This document shows, in pieces, positions 12,196-23,890 of a stretch of DNA of 64,000 bases (position 1 is its first letter; each line of letters opens with the position of its first letter). The notes under the pieces were generated by a model. That model was not told the DNA's origin and searched no databases. It worked only from the letters and a program-made list of their open reading frames with translations. The position numbers and the translations under genes were made by a program. The stretch lies in contig JADANN010000274.1 of assembly GCA_018806985.1 (NCBI GenBank), positions 372,001-436,000 of the forward strand. The letters are read 5' to 3'. The stretch is from Angiostrongylus vasorum. Its lineage: Eukaryota; Nematoda; Chromadorea; Rhabditida; Metastrongylidae.

Positions 12196-12946
12196 TAATC
12201 GGACTTCTTCCTCGTTATTATGTGAGTAAAGCCTACTAGGTAAAGGATCCCTGCGTAAAGATGCACTGATTGATGTTTTTTCGAAAAAAAACGGAGTTCT
12301 TCTTTCCAAAATAAGATAGGATATGCCAAAACTTGGGGATACCGACCTGAGAACCAATGCGGTTCTGCATTTCTTTGAAAACATTGTAATCACACTAAGT
12401 GCTATTCATGCCCAGTTAGGTAGTATGGTAGTCCATCATATTTTGCTGTTCTGTGCACTTTTTCGATTCGCTTCCTTGTCTTATCCTTATCCTCCTATCG
12501 CCATCCACAATCGGGTTGAAAGATTAAGTAGCAGTTTTAAATCTGTCCTCCTCTCTCCTCATTAGCATGCTGAATGTTGGTTGAACGTAGCTTTCCTAAG
12601 AACACCATGAAGACCGTAATAATGCGTTAATAACATTTCTCAACCAGCAGTTGCTGACTCTTGTGAATCGGAAGCAAGTTTTTCGTTCTGCGAATAGGGT
12701 TCTTCCCTGACGCCAGCGATTTCTGTGGTAACAGCGGTTCTTATGATCACAAGACAATGATTGAGTAAAATGTAAGGATCTTATTCCTTTACATTTCGGT
12801 TTGACAAATGCCTATATTATGTTCTTCCAATTCACATTAGTTGTTAACGTGTAGAACTTCAGTTTCACACCATCTCCTACTATTTCTATGTGTTGGAAGA
12901 AACCCAGTGCTTCTCCGGCGAGGGGAATACCACCCCTGAACCACTA

Positions 12947-14154
12947 GTTTGTTCAGAAATAAATGAGCGTTTTAGAATATTTATTGTTTTAATGTATTTT
13001 TTGCCAGTGAAATATTTTTTTTACTTCGCAATATCATATATCATTAGAAGGCTGATTTTATGCTCTTTCTAAATATACCCCAATATTTCTTCAAAAGTCA
13101 AAATTCTTCACCAATTTTGGGCTTTTCAATTTTAGGTAACAAAAACAAATTTTCGTCAAATTTTCTTTCATGAGTTCGAACTCGGTCGTAGTGTAGCAGA
13201 GACGGCTTGAAACATTAATGAAGTTTGGGGTGAAGGTAGTGTTGATGAATCAACAATGCGAACGCGGTTCCGGAAACTCTGTGAAGGCACTAGTGGAAGC
13301 AAACACGCGAACAACTACTGTTCGAGAGTCTGTAGAACAGCTTCGCACAAGCACAGGAACAACTTCCACTCACTTGAATCGCATAGGAAAGACAAAAAAA
13401 AATCCGACAAGTGGGTGCCGCACGAATTGAACAATGATAAAAAAAATCGCCGTTTTGAAGTGTCGTTTGCTCTTATTCTGCGAAACATGAACGACCCTTT
13501 TCTTGGTCGAATTGTGAGGAGCGATGAGAAATGGATTCTGTACAACAACCGGCGACGTTCAGCTCAATGGTTTGGTTGCGATCAGGCCCCACAGCACTTG
13601 CCAAAGCCGAAGTTGCACCACGAAAAGGTTGTCGTACAGAATCAGCATAAGCTCTGGCGAATGTTTGGTAGTCTGCAGCCGAGTTTATTCATCACAGCTT
13701 TTTGAATCCATGCGAAACGATTATGGCAGGGAAGTATTGCCAACAAATCGACGAAGTGCACCGTAAACTCCAACAACAACAACATTAGTCGACAGAAAAG
13801 AACCAGTCCTTCTCCACGACAACGTCAGGCCTCACGTTGCGGAACAGCGCTGCAGAAACTGAACGAGTTGGGCTACAAAACTTTCCCTCATCCGTCATAT
13901 TCATCAGACCTCTCGCCTACCAACTATCACTTCTTCAAGCACCTTGACAATTTCCTGAGCGAGATGCCTTCAATGAATTCATCGCTTTCAGAACTCCAGA
14001 ATTTTATGCTACTGGAAAGAATAAACTTGTTTCCTACTGGCAAAAAATGTATTTAAATGGTTTTTATCCTGAGTAACAAAGTTTTGTTTGAAACAAGTTA
14101 TGACACTTTATGTGATTTCGTTAAAAAACGCTCATTTATTTCTGAAGAACCTGA
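12947..14154 (+). mobile_element. Mariner-type DNA transposon, inactivated
   Basis: About 1.2 kb, bounded by TA dinucleotides and imperfect terminal inverted repeats that share TTCAGAAATAAATGAGCGTTTT. Internal frames give mariner transposase pieces: a helix-turn-helix region (GRSVAET, then INEVWGEGSVDESTMRTRF), WVPHELN, SDEKWILYNN with the first catalytic Asp, VLLHDN with the second, and YSSDLSPTNYHFFKHLDNF with the third. These lie in different frames with stops, so no intact transposase remains. Mariners move by cut and paste at TA sites. Confidence 0.9.
13208..14056 (+). pseudogene. Mariner transposase pseudogene
   Basis: The transposase reading shifts between frames: N-terminal HTH pieces near 13150-13310, the WVPHELN-to-SDEKW block open in the frame 13256-13705, and the LLHDN and SDLSPTNYHFF block at 13800-14056. 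All three catalytic aspartates of the D,D,D triad can be seen, but frameshifts and stops separate them. The copy is therefore dead; a related N-terminal fragment lies at 46630-46970. Confidence 0.85.
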
Positions 14155-15930
14155 TAAGAAGTGGACTGCAGATGGACGAGATAAACAGTAAAATCCACGT
14201 CAACAGAATGTATGCATGCTCAAGGACCACTACCTACGAGATGAGCGGAGGCACGGCATGATTCACGTGCACGTCGACAAACTGGGAGCAGACAATCATC
14301 ACCACGAACGACGATCACCACGGAGCGAAACGAAGAGACAGTGTGCTGGAGTTCGCATGCCCAGGTATGATGCATACACCTAGTATGCAGGGTGTTACAG
14401 CTGGCCTCAACAAGTCCTTTGTCAAATAGATGAACACCCATATTCGCCGACGATTACTCCTTGGATCTTCGGTTGCTATGCTATTAAGGATGCCTCTTAC
14501 GGATGTGCTTTTTGACCACTCACCAAAAGGTTTATGTGGTGTCCTTTGAAAGGTTTCAATCTCCACACACGATTTGAAAAAAAATCACTAGATTGCCATA
14601 GAACAATTATGAAACCAAGGAAACGAGTCGTTTTCAATCGCGAATGGTCAGCAGAATGCTCCACACCCGAACGCCGTAAGCACTTTACTATTAAAAGCTT
14701 AGATTACTCACAAGACATAGTGGCAGATTAACTACGAAGCTATTTCCAGTTGGTTTTAGGAAATCGCTCGTGTATATATCTAAGATATTTTTTTCCTGAG
14801 AGTAAAAAAAATCACACGTGATTTATTGGAGAAGAGACCTCTTCAGAATTATGCTTACCTTCTTTACCACTTAATGTCTTTCAAACCTTCTTACTTAAGA
14901 TATTCAGATAACATGCCTTCACATGGCGGGCTAGACGAGCTACTTCTTCCTTTCGTTTTATTCTATTTTATTCAGCATTTATTAAGGTGATTGGGTTGTT
15001 GTTCACTTTGGGAAAGTCGTCGACCATTGTGATTCGGAGGAAGGTTTGATGATATACTATTTATAATCGTTCAGGATAGAAGCAATCCTTGTGAGATCAG
15101 TGAGTTCCACGATTAGTTAGTCGAACGATCGAGGACAAAATAACAAGTCGAATATTAGGCTAGTCTAACCTTGTCTGAGATTCTAACACATGCAACAGGA
15201 TAGTCTTCCTAAGACCGGACGTACACTTTGGAAGTTGTCACTGCTTTGTGTTGGCCAGTAATTCTAGGATTACATTTGTAATAACAGTGTGGATTCATGT
15301 TTCCTCATCATTGTTTATATGGATAACTTAGTTTCTACTGCTGAAGTCAATATAATAAGGTTAGACATTCTATAAGTTACAAGTTTGTCTTCAGAAGCCT
15401 AAAGAGCCTAATATTTAGAAAATCAATGTTACGAGTTCTCCACTCGATCTCTAAAAAGTATGAAGTTTTTTTTGGTACTATTAAATATATATTTGCCATA
15501 GTTTTTTGCCTGTAAACTTCTTCAAGAGCTCTGTTACTGCATAAGAAGTCGCCCTTAACGATTAACTGCCGTTCAACATCCCAAAGAATACATTCTGTCT
15601 ACGAAAAAGGAGATGGGAAGAAAAGGAAAGAGACTAAGAAAAGCAAAACTAACGAAGATTTTTAGAAGCGCTTGTGAACAGATGTTGCTTTTACGGGAGA
15701 AAACTCCTGAAATTATGAGCAGAGTACCTGGTCGTAACCTTCGACAGTAGCAGGTTGCCCACCAGTGGTACACGTTATCGCCACTGTAGCACCTTGGGCA
15801 TGGGTGTTGCCAAAGCTTACATCACTATAATCGAATCTGCAACATGTTTATTTTAGAAATATGAGGTGATGTTATTAAACTACTTACCTACGTAAAAATA
15901 TTTGTACCATAATCGATTGGCTGATTAAAA
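14155..15930. other. Intergenic stretch, nothing recognised
   Basis: No family motif, exon-like segment or window repeat was recognised. Frames at 14315-14566 (minus) and 14534-14731 (plus) have no supporting evidence. Confidence 0.35.
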
Positions 15931-15934
15931 AAGC

Positions 15935-16181
15935 ACAAAGCTCCCTGCGTTGATCAATCCCCTGAGGGATGCGTCATGTATTCGACTTCATTAAGCATCA
16001 TTGGAGGTGATTGAATGCATATCTGGTCTTTACTACGAATCTCGGTAGCCTACCGATGTATCGAGCCAGTACAGCTATCCTCCTAGACAAGTTTAGTACC
16101 AATTTGTCGACCCCGAAGGTATGGAAGGGTTGGTGAGCCTACGCGCAGGGGATCGATCCCTATGTGTACTGCAGGGCCAAG
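15935..16181 (-). mobile_element. SINE, family S1, abutting an S2 repeat
   Basis: Antisense S1 body (GATCAATCCCCTGAGGGATG, then GTAGCCTACCGATGTATCGAG, TCCTAGACAAGTTTAGTACC, GGATCGATCCC). The copy ends inside the tRNA-like head, exactly where an S2 repeat begins, so one element has inserted into or replaced the end of the other. Confidence 0.8.
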
Positions 16182-16575
16182 GACAATAGCGCGTTCGTTC
16201 CCCCACCGCAGACACCTGCGGTCCGGAGCTTTGCAAATATCTCAGCATCATTGGAGTTATATTTCGCAATATATAATCTGCCATTAAGAAGAGTAGGCAG
16301 TAAATAAGAAGTTAAAATTGTAATTATAACCACAGCCTCAGCTTAACTGGGTTCGTTGCCGATTTGGGCTCCCAGATCAATCCCGCTAACGGGTGATTGC
16401 TGATGGCAAAAGATCGATAGAACTAGCTGAGAGACAGGCGAAACGAAGGACCCGCATGGTGTGGTGGTGAGCGCGCTACTCCCCGGAAAGGACAATAGCG
16501 CGTTCGTTCCCCACCGAAGACACCTGCGGTCCGGAGTTTTGCAAATATCTCAGCACCATTGAAGTTATATTCCAA
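16182..16575 (+). mobile_element. SINE-like repeat, family S2, with two tRNA-like heads
   Basis: The GCGCGTTCGTTCC...CACCTGCGGTCCGGAG head-end and CTCAGCA segment occur twice (16190 and 16500), separated by the S2 body (AACTGGGTTCGTTGCCGATT, ACGGGTGATTGCTGATGG, GGCGAAACGAAGGACCCGCATGGTGTGGTGG). This gives a head-body-head or dimeric arrangement. Confidence 0.8.
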
Positions 16576-17594
16576 AGAGCATCGTCGTAGAGGAAACAAA
16601 CGTAGTTGAGTGCCCGATTTTTTCGTTACACAACATAAGTGAGTTTTCGATGATGAGCTGAATAGGTGAATAGCTATGGTCATGGTCGTATTGAAAGTGC
16701 TCAATACCACTAAACCACTGCTTCGAAGTCCAAACAAAAACGCAACAAAACTTCCTACCACGTAATTATTTTTCTTGTAGTGTTCCAGAGGATACCCATT
16801 GGCAAATACGTATGTGATTCGCGTACACGACTCAATTTCGCAGTTAAAGAAGTGCGTATGTAAGGTAAATCACTTTTTAGAGGCATCGAGAGGCCGTGAT
16901 TTTTTCTTTACATTAAGCAGCTCTCTTTAGAAAATCGAGGCCAAACACAAACACTTGTCAAATTATCTAGGAGCACCTACAAGTACGGTCGCCACCACGG
17001 CACGATGCATCCGCCGAGCTGGATTAGAGGAATATGTGCAATGTGTCGTCGACGACGGTAAGATGTTTTCTTGATTCAATGGTTCACCGTCACACGAGGT
17101 ATCTCCCGTTTAAGGACCCTTGAATCATCAGGAAATGGTGAAAATGCGAACGATAGTAGCTGTGAAGACAGAGCAGTTTTTTGGGTAGGCGTTCTCGCAA
17201 GCAACCGAGTAATGGAGTTCAGCTGGAATTCTAGGCCGAGCTGAGTCGATCACGACCGAACAGTAGCCGTATGGTGCTAAAGCTAACATACAGCCGAATT
17301 TTTACACTAATAATTGAGATCATTACATGATAGCGTTCATTAATATACAGGCTAAATAAAATTGAAAAGGTTCTAGAACGTCCCAATCAGCATCTGTTAA
17401 TTTTTTACTGGAAGAACTGAAGAACTTTCTGGTCGAATAAGAGGATTTTCGACATCGTACACATACTCTCACAAATTGGCCAATAGTTTGTCAAGAATTC
17501 AAACCGCTTTAATGATTACCGCTTATCTTTGATCAGAACTGTTCTTCTTATTAAGCTTCGCTCTGATACGCTGATTTATGGAACGCAATCATGA
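16576..17594. other. Intergenic stretch, nothing recognised
   Basis: No gene, exon-like segment or shared repeat was recognised. Confidence 0.35.
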
Positions 17595-17760
17595 GCTAGG
17601 GGGTGCGGGAAGCGCAGTGGTTAGAGGAACTGTGTGGTACACGTATTGTCGCTGCTTCGACCCCTCACCTAGCCGATTAAACTAGCGTCCATCTGGGATC
17701 GGCAAATTGCTCTCAAAACTGCCTGAGAAAGGCTACATTCGTTCTACAACGTTTGTCAAC
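17595..17760 (+). mobile_element. tRNA-derived SINE head
   Basis: AAGCGCAGTGGTTAGAGG matches a polymerase III box A, and GCTTCGACCCCTCACC about 40 bases on matches box B. S1/S3-like text follows (GGGATCGGCAAATTG, CTGCCTGAGAAAGG). It is too degenerate to place in a family. Confidence 0.6.
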
Positions 17761-17947
17761 AGCCTATGAATGGACGAGTCATCAGAGTTATATCAAAATT
17801 TCAAGAAGAATGAGGTCGACTGGCACACCGTGAAGATTTCATTAAGGAAACGAAATTCTCAAATGGTATCGAAACTTACACACAAATCCGAGCAATGCAT
17901 AACGAATGAAGGACAACAAATCGAAAGAAGGAAGAGTTGGAAAGGGT

Positions 17948-18691
17948 CTAATATGTAACGATAGATCGCGTAAGAGAAATAGTAGTCACCCTGTATTGGT
18001 CGCTCTGATCCACTGCTGAAACCGGGTAGAGAATCAGATCCGAACATCGGGCGCCGACCATTCCTGAAAAAATAGGAAAACTGAAGAAGAGCACTTCAAA
18101 AGGGCGCTCTAAGGGAAGAGCACAATCTAGCAGTCTATGAGTAATGCATGGAACATTTGTCTCCTCTATTCATGGAAGGTCGTATTTTTGTGTCTTAAGG
18201 CGGTTTTAGTTTGTTCTCTATTCCTGTGTACTGTATTCTAAATAAACACACTTGAAACTGTTCACACACTCTAAGAATATGAAGCTTATACTCTGAGTGG
18301 TGGAAACAAAAGAAGTTGAAATATCTAAACAATTCTATCCGTTTGAAATTAATTTTCGGTTTAATCATATGTTTACTACGCAAGTTTCAAAACCACCCAA
18401 ATGCTTCCTTCAATACAAGCTCCGCATTAAAACTTAGAATAGTCATGTAGAGAAAGGCGATGAGGACTCGTTACTGTGTTCGCGAACTTAAACCTCAATT
18501 CTAGCTTTTTATCTTAGAGAATTAAAAAACTCCACCGGCATTGATGTGACTGAGAGCGCAGTACGCTATGAGGCGACCACCAGAGTTCCTAAACTCTTAA
18601 GAATACCTGGATCATTGCTTTGAACAAAACCAGGAGGTGCACAGGCAGCCGTCAAAGAGATGATCACGAATGGCAACATGAAAAAGTCCAT
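17948..18691 (-). CDS. Candidate small secreted protein, two exons (tentative)
   Basis: On the minus strand an ATG at 18691 opens a 28-residue segment beginning MDFFMLPFVIISLTAAC, a convincing signal peptide with cleavage likely near AAC-AP. It ends in a phase-compatible donor (exon 18691-18607). CTGTCAG lies three bases before the ATG and could be a trans-splice acceptor. The next good acceptor, TTTTTTCAG at 18064, opens an exon (18063-17948) that continues in phase for 38 residues to a stop, giving 66 aa in all. No family is recognised and the second exon is uncertain; the alternative frame in it (GSDSLPGFSSGSERP) also looks protein-like. No neighbour supports a function. Confidence 0.3.
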
Positions 18692-18699
18692 TTCCTGAC

Positions 18700-19400
18700 A
18701 GTTCGACGAAGGCGGTCTGCGTTGAAGGTAGTTGGTGTTCCTTTAACCTAGGCTGGTTCGTTCCAAGAGTTAGAAGTATGCCAAACAAGGGAAAGCAACA
18801 GGAAAGAGTGAATTTCTAACAATATACAAATACTTCGAAGCCTTTGAATTAGGAAAGAAAGTAAAGAAAAACGTTCAACTCTTGTATGTTTCCATAGTCG
18901 GAGGTTTCACAGATTTTTTTTCAAGTTTACATTACCGAAACCTTTGAAATTGGGACCTTTCGCGAGCACAGAACTCTCTTTAGCAATTTCTCCTTGGATA
19001 ATCAGTAACTACAATCATCACAGATGGTATGAAATGAGTGTAGTTGAAAGAAAAGCACTGTAAGATGCATCAGGTATTGGTGGTTCAGCTATTTCTAAAT
19101 CATGGTAAAAAGCGATCATATCCCCCACATATCACAGCCGTACTGATGGTTTTTGTCATGGCTATAGAATTTCTAGAAAATCTGATTCAGACACAAGCCT
19201 TCCTTGTCTAATGTGTCAACCTATATACGGCTATATACTGGACTGTGCAAACCCTCAAATTCCTGGAAATGTGGAGGTTTTAGTGTGGTTCTATACTTTC
19301 TAGTCAAGGGGAGTAAACCAAGGAACATAGTAGTCATATAGCCAAGTGACTAAAGACACACCTCTTAAAAAACGACTTCAATTTAACCTCGGCATGAGTG
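18700..19400. other. Intergenic stretch, nothing recognised
   Basis: No coding or repeat signal was recognised. Confidence 0.3.
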
Positions 19401-19424
19401 GGCTGTATTTCATTGGATTACTAA

Positions 19425-19670
19425 GCTTACACGACGCTGTGAAATGAACGTTTATTGTAACAAACGTTTCGGCGCCATTGCCTTCTCAAGAGCCGCAGTG
19501 ATTCGAGTAGATTGCTCATAGCTGTCCATTCCTACGAATGTATGGTCGCACCCAGCAGTGTCAAGCACCGTGTAAATGAAACAACTTCACTCGTTAGTGT
19601 ACTTGTTGAACGGTGAGTGGAGACTGAGACGTTAAAGGATAAACGATAACGAATAGAGCTCTTCGGTGTT
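19425..19670 (-). mobile_element. Penelope-type terminal repeat with hammerhead-like motif
   Basis: On the minus strand, GGCTCTTGAGAAGGC, a hairpin and GCCGAAACGTTTG (about 19460-19495) match the motif family described in the findings. About 150 bp of upstream text is shared with 28.7, 33.5, 44.1 and 48.2 kb (ATTCG/GACTCG/GGTCC-like boxes). Confidence 0.6.
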
Positions 19671-19872
19671 ACATCGTCAGAGGCCACTGAATGCACACCT
19701 AGCGTATACAAGGACTTGCGGTGGCCTACCGATGTATCGAGTCAGTGTTGCTATCCTTTCAGGCAGGTCTCGCACCAGTTTTCCGATCCCGGAGGGATGG
19801 AAGGCTTTGTGAGCCTGGAGCTCAGCATCGAACCCATATGTATTGCAGGGCACCTATAACCACTGTGCTACA
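19671..19872 (-). mobile_element. SINE, family S1
   Basis: Antisense S1 copy: GTGGCCTACCGATGTATCGAG, CCTTTCAGGCAGGTCTCGC, CCCGGAGGGATGGAAGGC, ending in a degraded tRNA-like head with CACAGTGG. Confidence 0.8.
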
Positions 19873-20880
19873 AGCATCCCTTGTTAGAAACATTAGCCAC
19901 AATAATAGTTTTATGTAGCAACCTCCTGTAAGCTCAACAATATAGTAAGACATTTATGAAAAGAGTTCTAGAAGCACTTTCAATTAGTCGTACTAGTAGA
20001 GCCTTGAAATAAGGAATACTAACGCTTGCATAAGATCAAGATTCAGCGATATTTCTTGAACAACCCCCCTAATTGCTAGGTTTTTTCTGACGATAGAAAT
20101 CATTCCAACCCTTGATGAAAAGGAAGACGGCATGTTATTTTTCGAAAAAAAATACGATAAATGTTAGAATATAGCCAATCGTAGCATACTTACTACCTGA
20201 AATGGTTGCCAGTGAAAGAACATAACCCAGGCAAGTACAGGTTAGTTTTATCTTTGCTACGCCATACCCCCATCTGGACGAAACAGAATGAACTATGTCA
20301 CGTGAACGTATGCGTTCTAAGCGTCTAGGTAACCAGCAATGAAAAATCCTGCAGAAGTTCTTAACAATAGAAAGGTCGAAAAATCTGCCGAAAGTGGGTG
20401 GACGTCGGAGTCGCGCGCTCACCATAACCGGAAATCGCCGCCCACATTATGGAGGGGGTGTGGTACGATGGCCCTGACTGGGAGGACCGGATAATTGCCA
20501 TTCCATTCGTTCACTTTCCATTATGATGGTCCTCGAATCGTGCGCCACAACTGTTTGTTTTCGGGGACCACTAGTTTGTGCATGCATTCAAACCTTATGC
20601 GGTATGTAAGTGGGTTCAAAGCTTTTGAACTTCTTGAGTTTTCGAAACCTGTTGTGTCATATGGAATACACTTATAAAAGACGTTTTGAGTATATGGAAA
20701 TTGAGTTCTTAATTACTCTATTCGCTATGGATTTTCAATCAAAACGAACTAAGAGTGGGGACAAAGAAAAGTGGTTATTAAGCAGACCAAGGAGCTATAT
20801 GAAATCAGAGACAGTGCCAAAACAAGAACACGGAGAAGAAACACGCACTCTATATTAAAAATTAGAATTTTATGATACAT
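19873..20880. other. Intergenic stretch, nothing firmly recognised
   Basis: A 96-codon minus-strand frame at 20425-20135 ends next to a possible donor but has no recognisable motif and is probably repeat-derived. Confidence 0.3.
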
Positions 20881-21060
20881 TGGACGGCTACTGCAACGAT
20901 TAGTGCAACGATGGTAATGCTTTTCATCACGAGCACGATGCTGGTTCGACACCGCACCAAGCTCACCAAACTTCTTATCCCTCCGAGGTCGGGAAATTGG
21001 GTGCTCGACTTGTATGGGAAAACTTCACTACGCGCAATGCAAATGGGAGTGGTCTAGCCC
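20881..21060 (+). mobile_element. Degenerate SINE, family S1
   Basis: Plus-strand S1-like text (GGTTCGACACCGCACC, then CTCACCAAACTTCTTATCCC, GAGGTCGGGAAATTGGGTGC, GACTTGTATGGG). It is much decayed and the boundaries are approximate. Confidence 0.5.
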
Positions 21061-22384
21061 AGCTATCCCGAGACCCTAGGGAGAATCAAATTGATCAGCA
21101 TTCTGCGAAATCTTCAAGCACCAGCAGAACCCATGCTCGAAAGGTTTGAAGACCTTCGTGAATGATGGTTGTGAGAAATGAATCGAGTGCAAGAAGTGTT
21201 GGCACCCGGATAGATGTGGAGAAGGGTCATGTAGGGAGAAAAAAATTTATGATACATTCCATCACTGACTGAAATTAATAGATTGCTCATATGCTACGGC
21301 TCACAACATTCGCGCGGTAAATTCAAATGTCCTCTCTGACAATATCAAATCAGTTCAATGTGGATAACTGAAGCTACGCAGAATAAAATACGCAGGAGAA
21401 AGGTCTAGCAAATAAGGGGGGTGCTGAAGATGAAAGGGATTGATATGTGAGGAGCACATCGTCAGGCCCAAGAACTCATTGTGCTAAGAATTCTCCTCAA
21501 AGCCAACAAATAAACTTACAAGTCGACGAGTGAGATCAAAATGTTAAAAACGTACAAAGCGAAAATTCTTTTTGGTGATAGTAAAAAAATTATATAGAAC
21601 CCACGACCACATGTGACTGACCTCATTTACCTGTCCGCTTTCTCACTCGCACCATAATTGTTCGATTGACATGAAACGAATGACATTTATAAGACGCTGA
21701 GTTGGGTTCAATACAAAGAAAAGATTTTTTATTAGCGTGTAAACGTAAATCAATACTTCGTTGACGAGAATGAAAGATGTCTGAAGGTAACAAGGATTCA
21801 ACAAGAGAACACAGACAGTGAGGACATTGTTCCAGGGGAATTTGTTCTCATCGTAAGAAACCATGGATCTACTTTGAGCTGATTTCTTAAAACAACCCAG
21901 TCGTTTTTGAGCGATTTTAATTGGCCATAGAAGGATACTTAATCATATAATAAGAGCTACACAGATACGCTATGAACGTGTAGCTATGTGTGTTTGGGGA
22001 ACTCTGCCCAGAACTGTTCCTCGGAATGTATAAAGTTTATGGAGCTGATGTACACTTCACATCTACGTGTCCCATGAACATCGATTAGCCCTTGATGAAA
22101 AAAAATGGAGATTCCAACGAAAACCTGATAAATCGAATGAAAATTCTACAGTTGAAAAAATCTGGATCAATGCTATTCATGCCGACCCAACAAATTACGA
22201 CAACGATGAAGTAGGAGATGTTCCATATTAAATTTGCAAAGTTCTTTACTGAGTACGATATGTTTAACAAAATCATTATAGAGTAAATCCCAGCACCAAC
22301 TTTCTCTTAACCTCGACATTGATCAATTCTTCTTTCTCTTCCTTTTTTCTTTCTTTTTCTCCCTTCTGTTTTCTTAACTAGCAA

Positions 22385-22660
22385 ACGCGAGGTTGTTATC
22401 ACAGCATTTATTAAGTCACAATAGCTCACGCTTGGTGGTTTCGCCTTCTTTGAAAGAAGGCATTTTAAAAAAGTATTTATTATGCGAGTAAAAGTCCATG
22501 AATTAAGTTTTGTCTTCTGTGGTGACGAAATTGTTCGTCTGAATGGATTGCGTGTCAGTTTGACTCTCTCTGAAGAAGGCGAAGCCGCCGAAATGTCAGC
22601 TATTACGAATGAATAAGTACTGTAACAGCAGCTTCGTGCTTGCCCATTAAGAATACAGAA
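22385..22660. mobile_element. Inverted pair of Penelope-type termini with hammerhead-like motifs
   Basis: The left half carries CGAGGTTGTTA and GTGGTTTCGCCTTCTTT, the motif in antisense. The right half carries CTCTGAAGAAGGCG, AAGCC, GCCGAAATGTCAGC in sense, ending in an AATAAGTACTGTAACA-like tail. The two face apart, the same arrangement as at 31.97-33.05, 33.09-33.29 and 41.51-41.82 kb. A pyrimidine-rich tract precedes it (22325-22380). Confidence 0.65.
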
Positions 22661-23600
22661 AATCATCATACACATAGACTAGAATAGACTGGAACGGATG
22701 AATGGGAGTGAGTTTTTAGCACAAAGGGCATTAGTCAAGGTACCAAACTCTAGAAGCCGTAATAGCGGCATTGGGCATGGGAGTCGATCATCCGTTGGAG
22801 AAAACTGTGATGTGACGAAAATGAATATTGTAAACGGACTGGCCACGTTGATCTCACAGAATCGATGTCATCTTAGATGAAACATTGCTACAAGGCAGAA
22901 TATCAATGAAAAAAGGGCCAGCGACTGCTTTTTGTGAAAAGCTGAGAACATCTTTTCATGGCCTGCCCTTTCACTGTAGGGAAAACTTTGAGAACCATAA
23001 CTAGGCTATCCCAACAGCCTAGGAACAACCACGCTTGGCCAGCATTTAACACATACAGGATCCACTTCATCCGGAATCTAACTGCAATCACCACTTTTCG
23101 TGGAATTTGCTCCCGATAGTGCATGCTAGTTAGAAAAATAACAGCCGTTTTGATCGTTATGGAGCTTTTGTATAAAACTCGTAACAAATATTTGTCGTAA
23201 GCACTGTAGACACCTATTTGAAATCTTATTTCCTGCGTGACAAAGCGCAATACGGCACTTTCCTCCTAACCCTTAAGTTAAATGATTCTAAGCTGTTTGA
23301 AATAATGCCCTAAAATGATGAAAATCGTACGTTTGATCTGTAGGTTCAAACTTGAACATATAGCACGACAATAACTTGAAATCTCATCAAAGCGTGCGCC
23401 AGTCAAACCGTTCCGAATGCCTGGCAAAGATTTCGTAGTCCAGATGAAAGTCTCTATGACGGAGAAGTTGGAGTGCGGGTAATAGCAACTAACAACGACC
23501 GTCTGAAGGCGATAGTGTCAGCTGCCACCCCAAAATTAACAAGCACATAAAATTACTAAGATAAATTACCAGCAAAAGTAATTTTTTTTCGTTTCATTTT
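22661..23600. other. Intergenic stretch, nothing recognised
   Basis: Short frames only (for example 22903-23250 minus), without motif or exon borders. Confidence 0.3.
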
Positions 23601-23604
23601 ACAT

Positions 23605-23890
23605 AATCCGTCATCATTTAACCTGTGAGGATGCGAGCACTTCTATTGGATTCGTTTTTCCTCACATTTACCGCCCACAATGGTCTTCGAACGTTTCGCG
23701 TTGTTTCGGCTTCTGCTTTGACCTTGTCTTCTTTATGAATGTTGTAGAATGCTGGTCGAGTGTAATTTCCTTACAATCTTGGAGATAGCCGGGATAATGC
23801 GTTCCCACGTAGATTGTAGGAGTGCGTTGGGAGAGGATCGAACTAGGATTTTCCTTCTGATCAACGGGACCACTAACCACTGCGCTCCAC
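23605..23890 (-). mobile_element. tRNA-derived SINE, family S3
   Basis: On the minus strand CGCAGTGGTTAGTGG (box A-like) is followed after about 35 bases by CTAGTTCGATCC (box B-like). The body is shared with 49.5-49.76 kb: AACGCACTCCTAC, GGCTATCTCCAAGATTG, GACCAGCATTCTACAACATT, CGAAGACCATTGTGG. Confidence 0.8.

Noticed and set aside
20135..20425. 96-codon minus-strand frame ending near a GTAGTAAG donor
   Set aside because: No family resemblance or signal peptide and no partner exon found.
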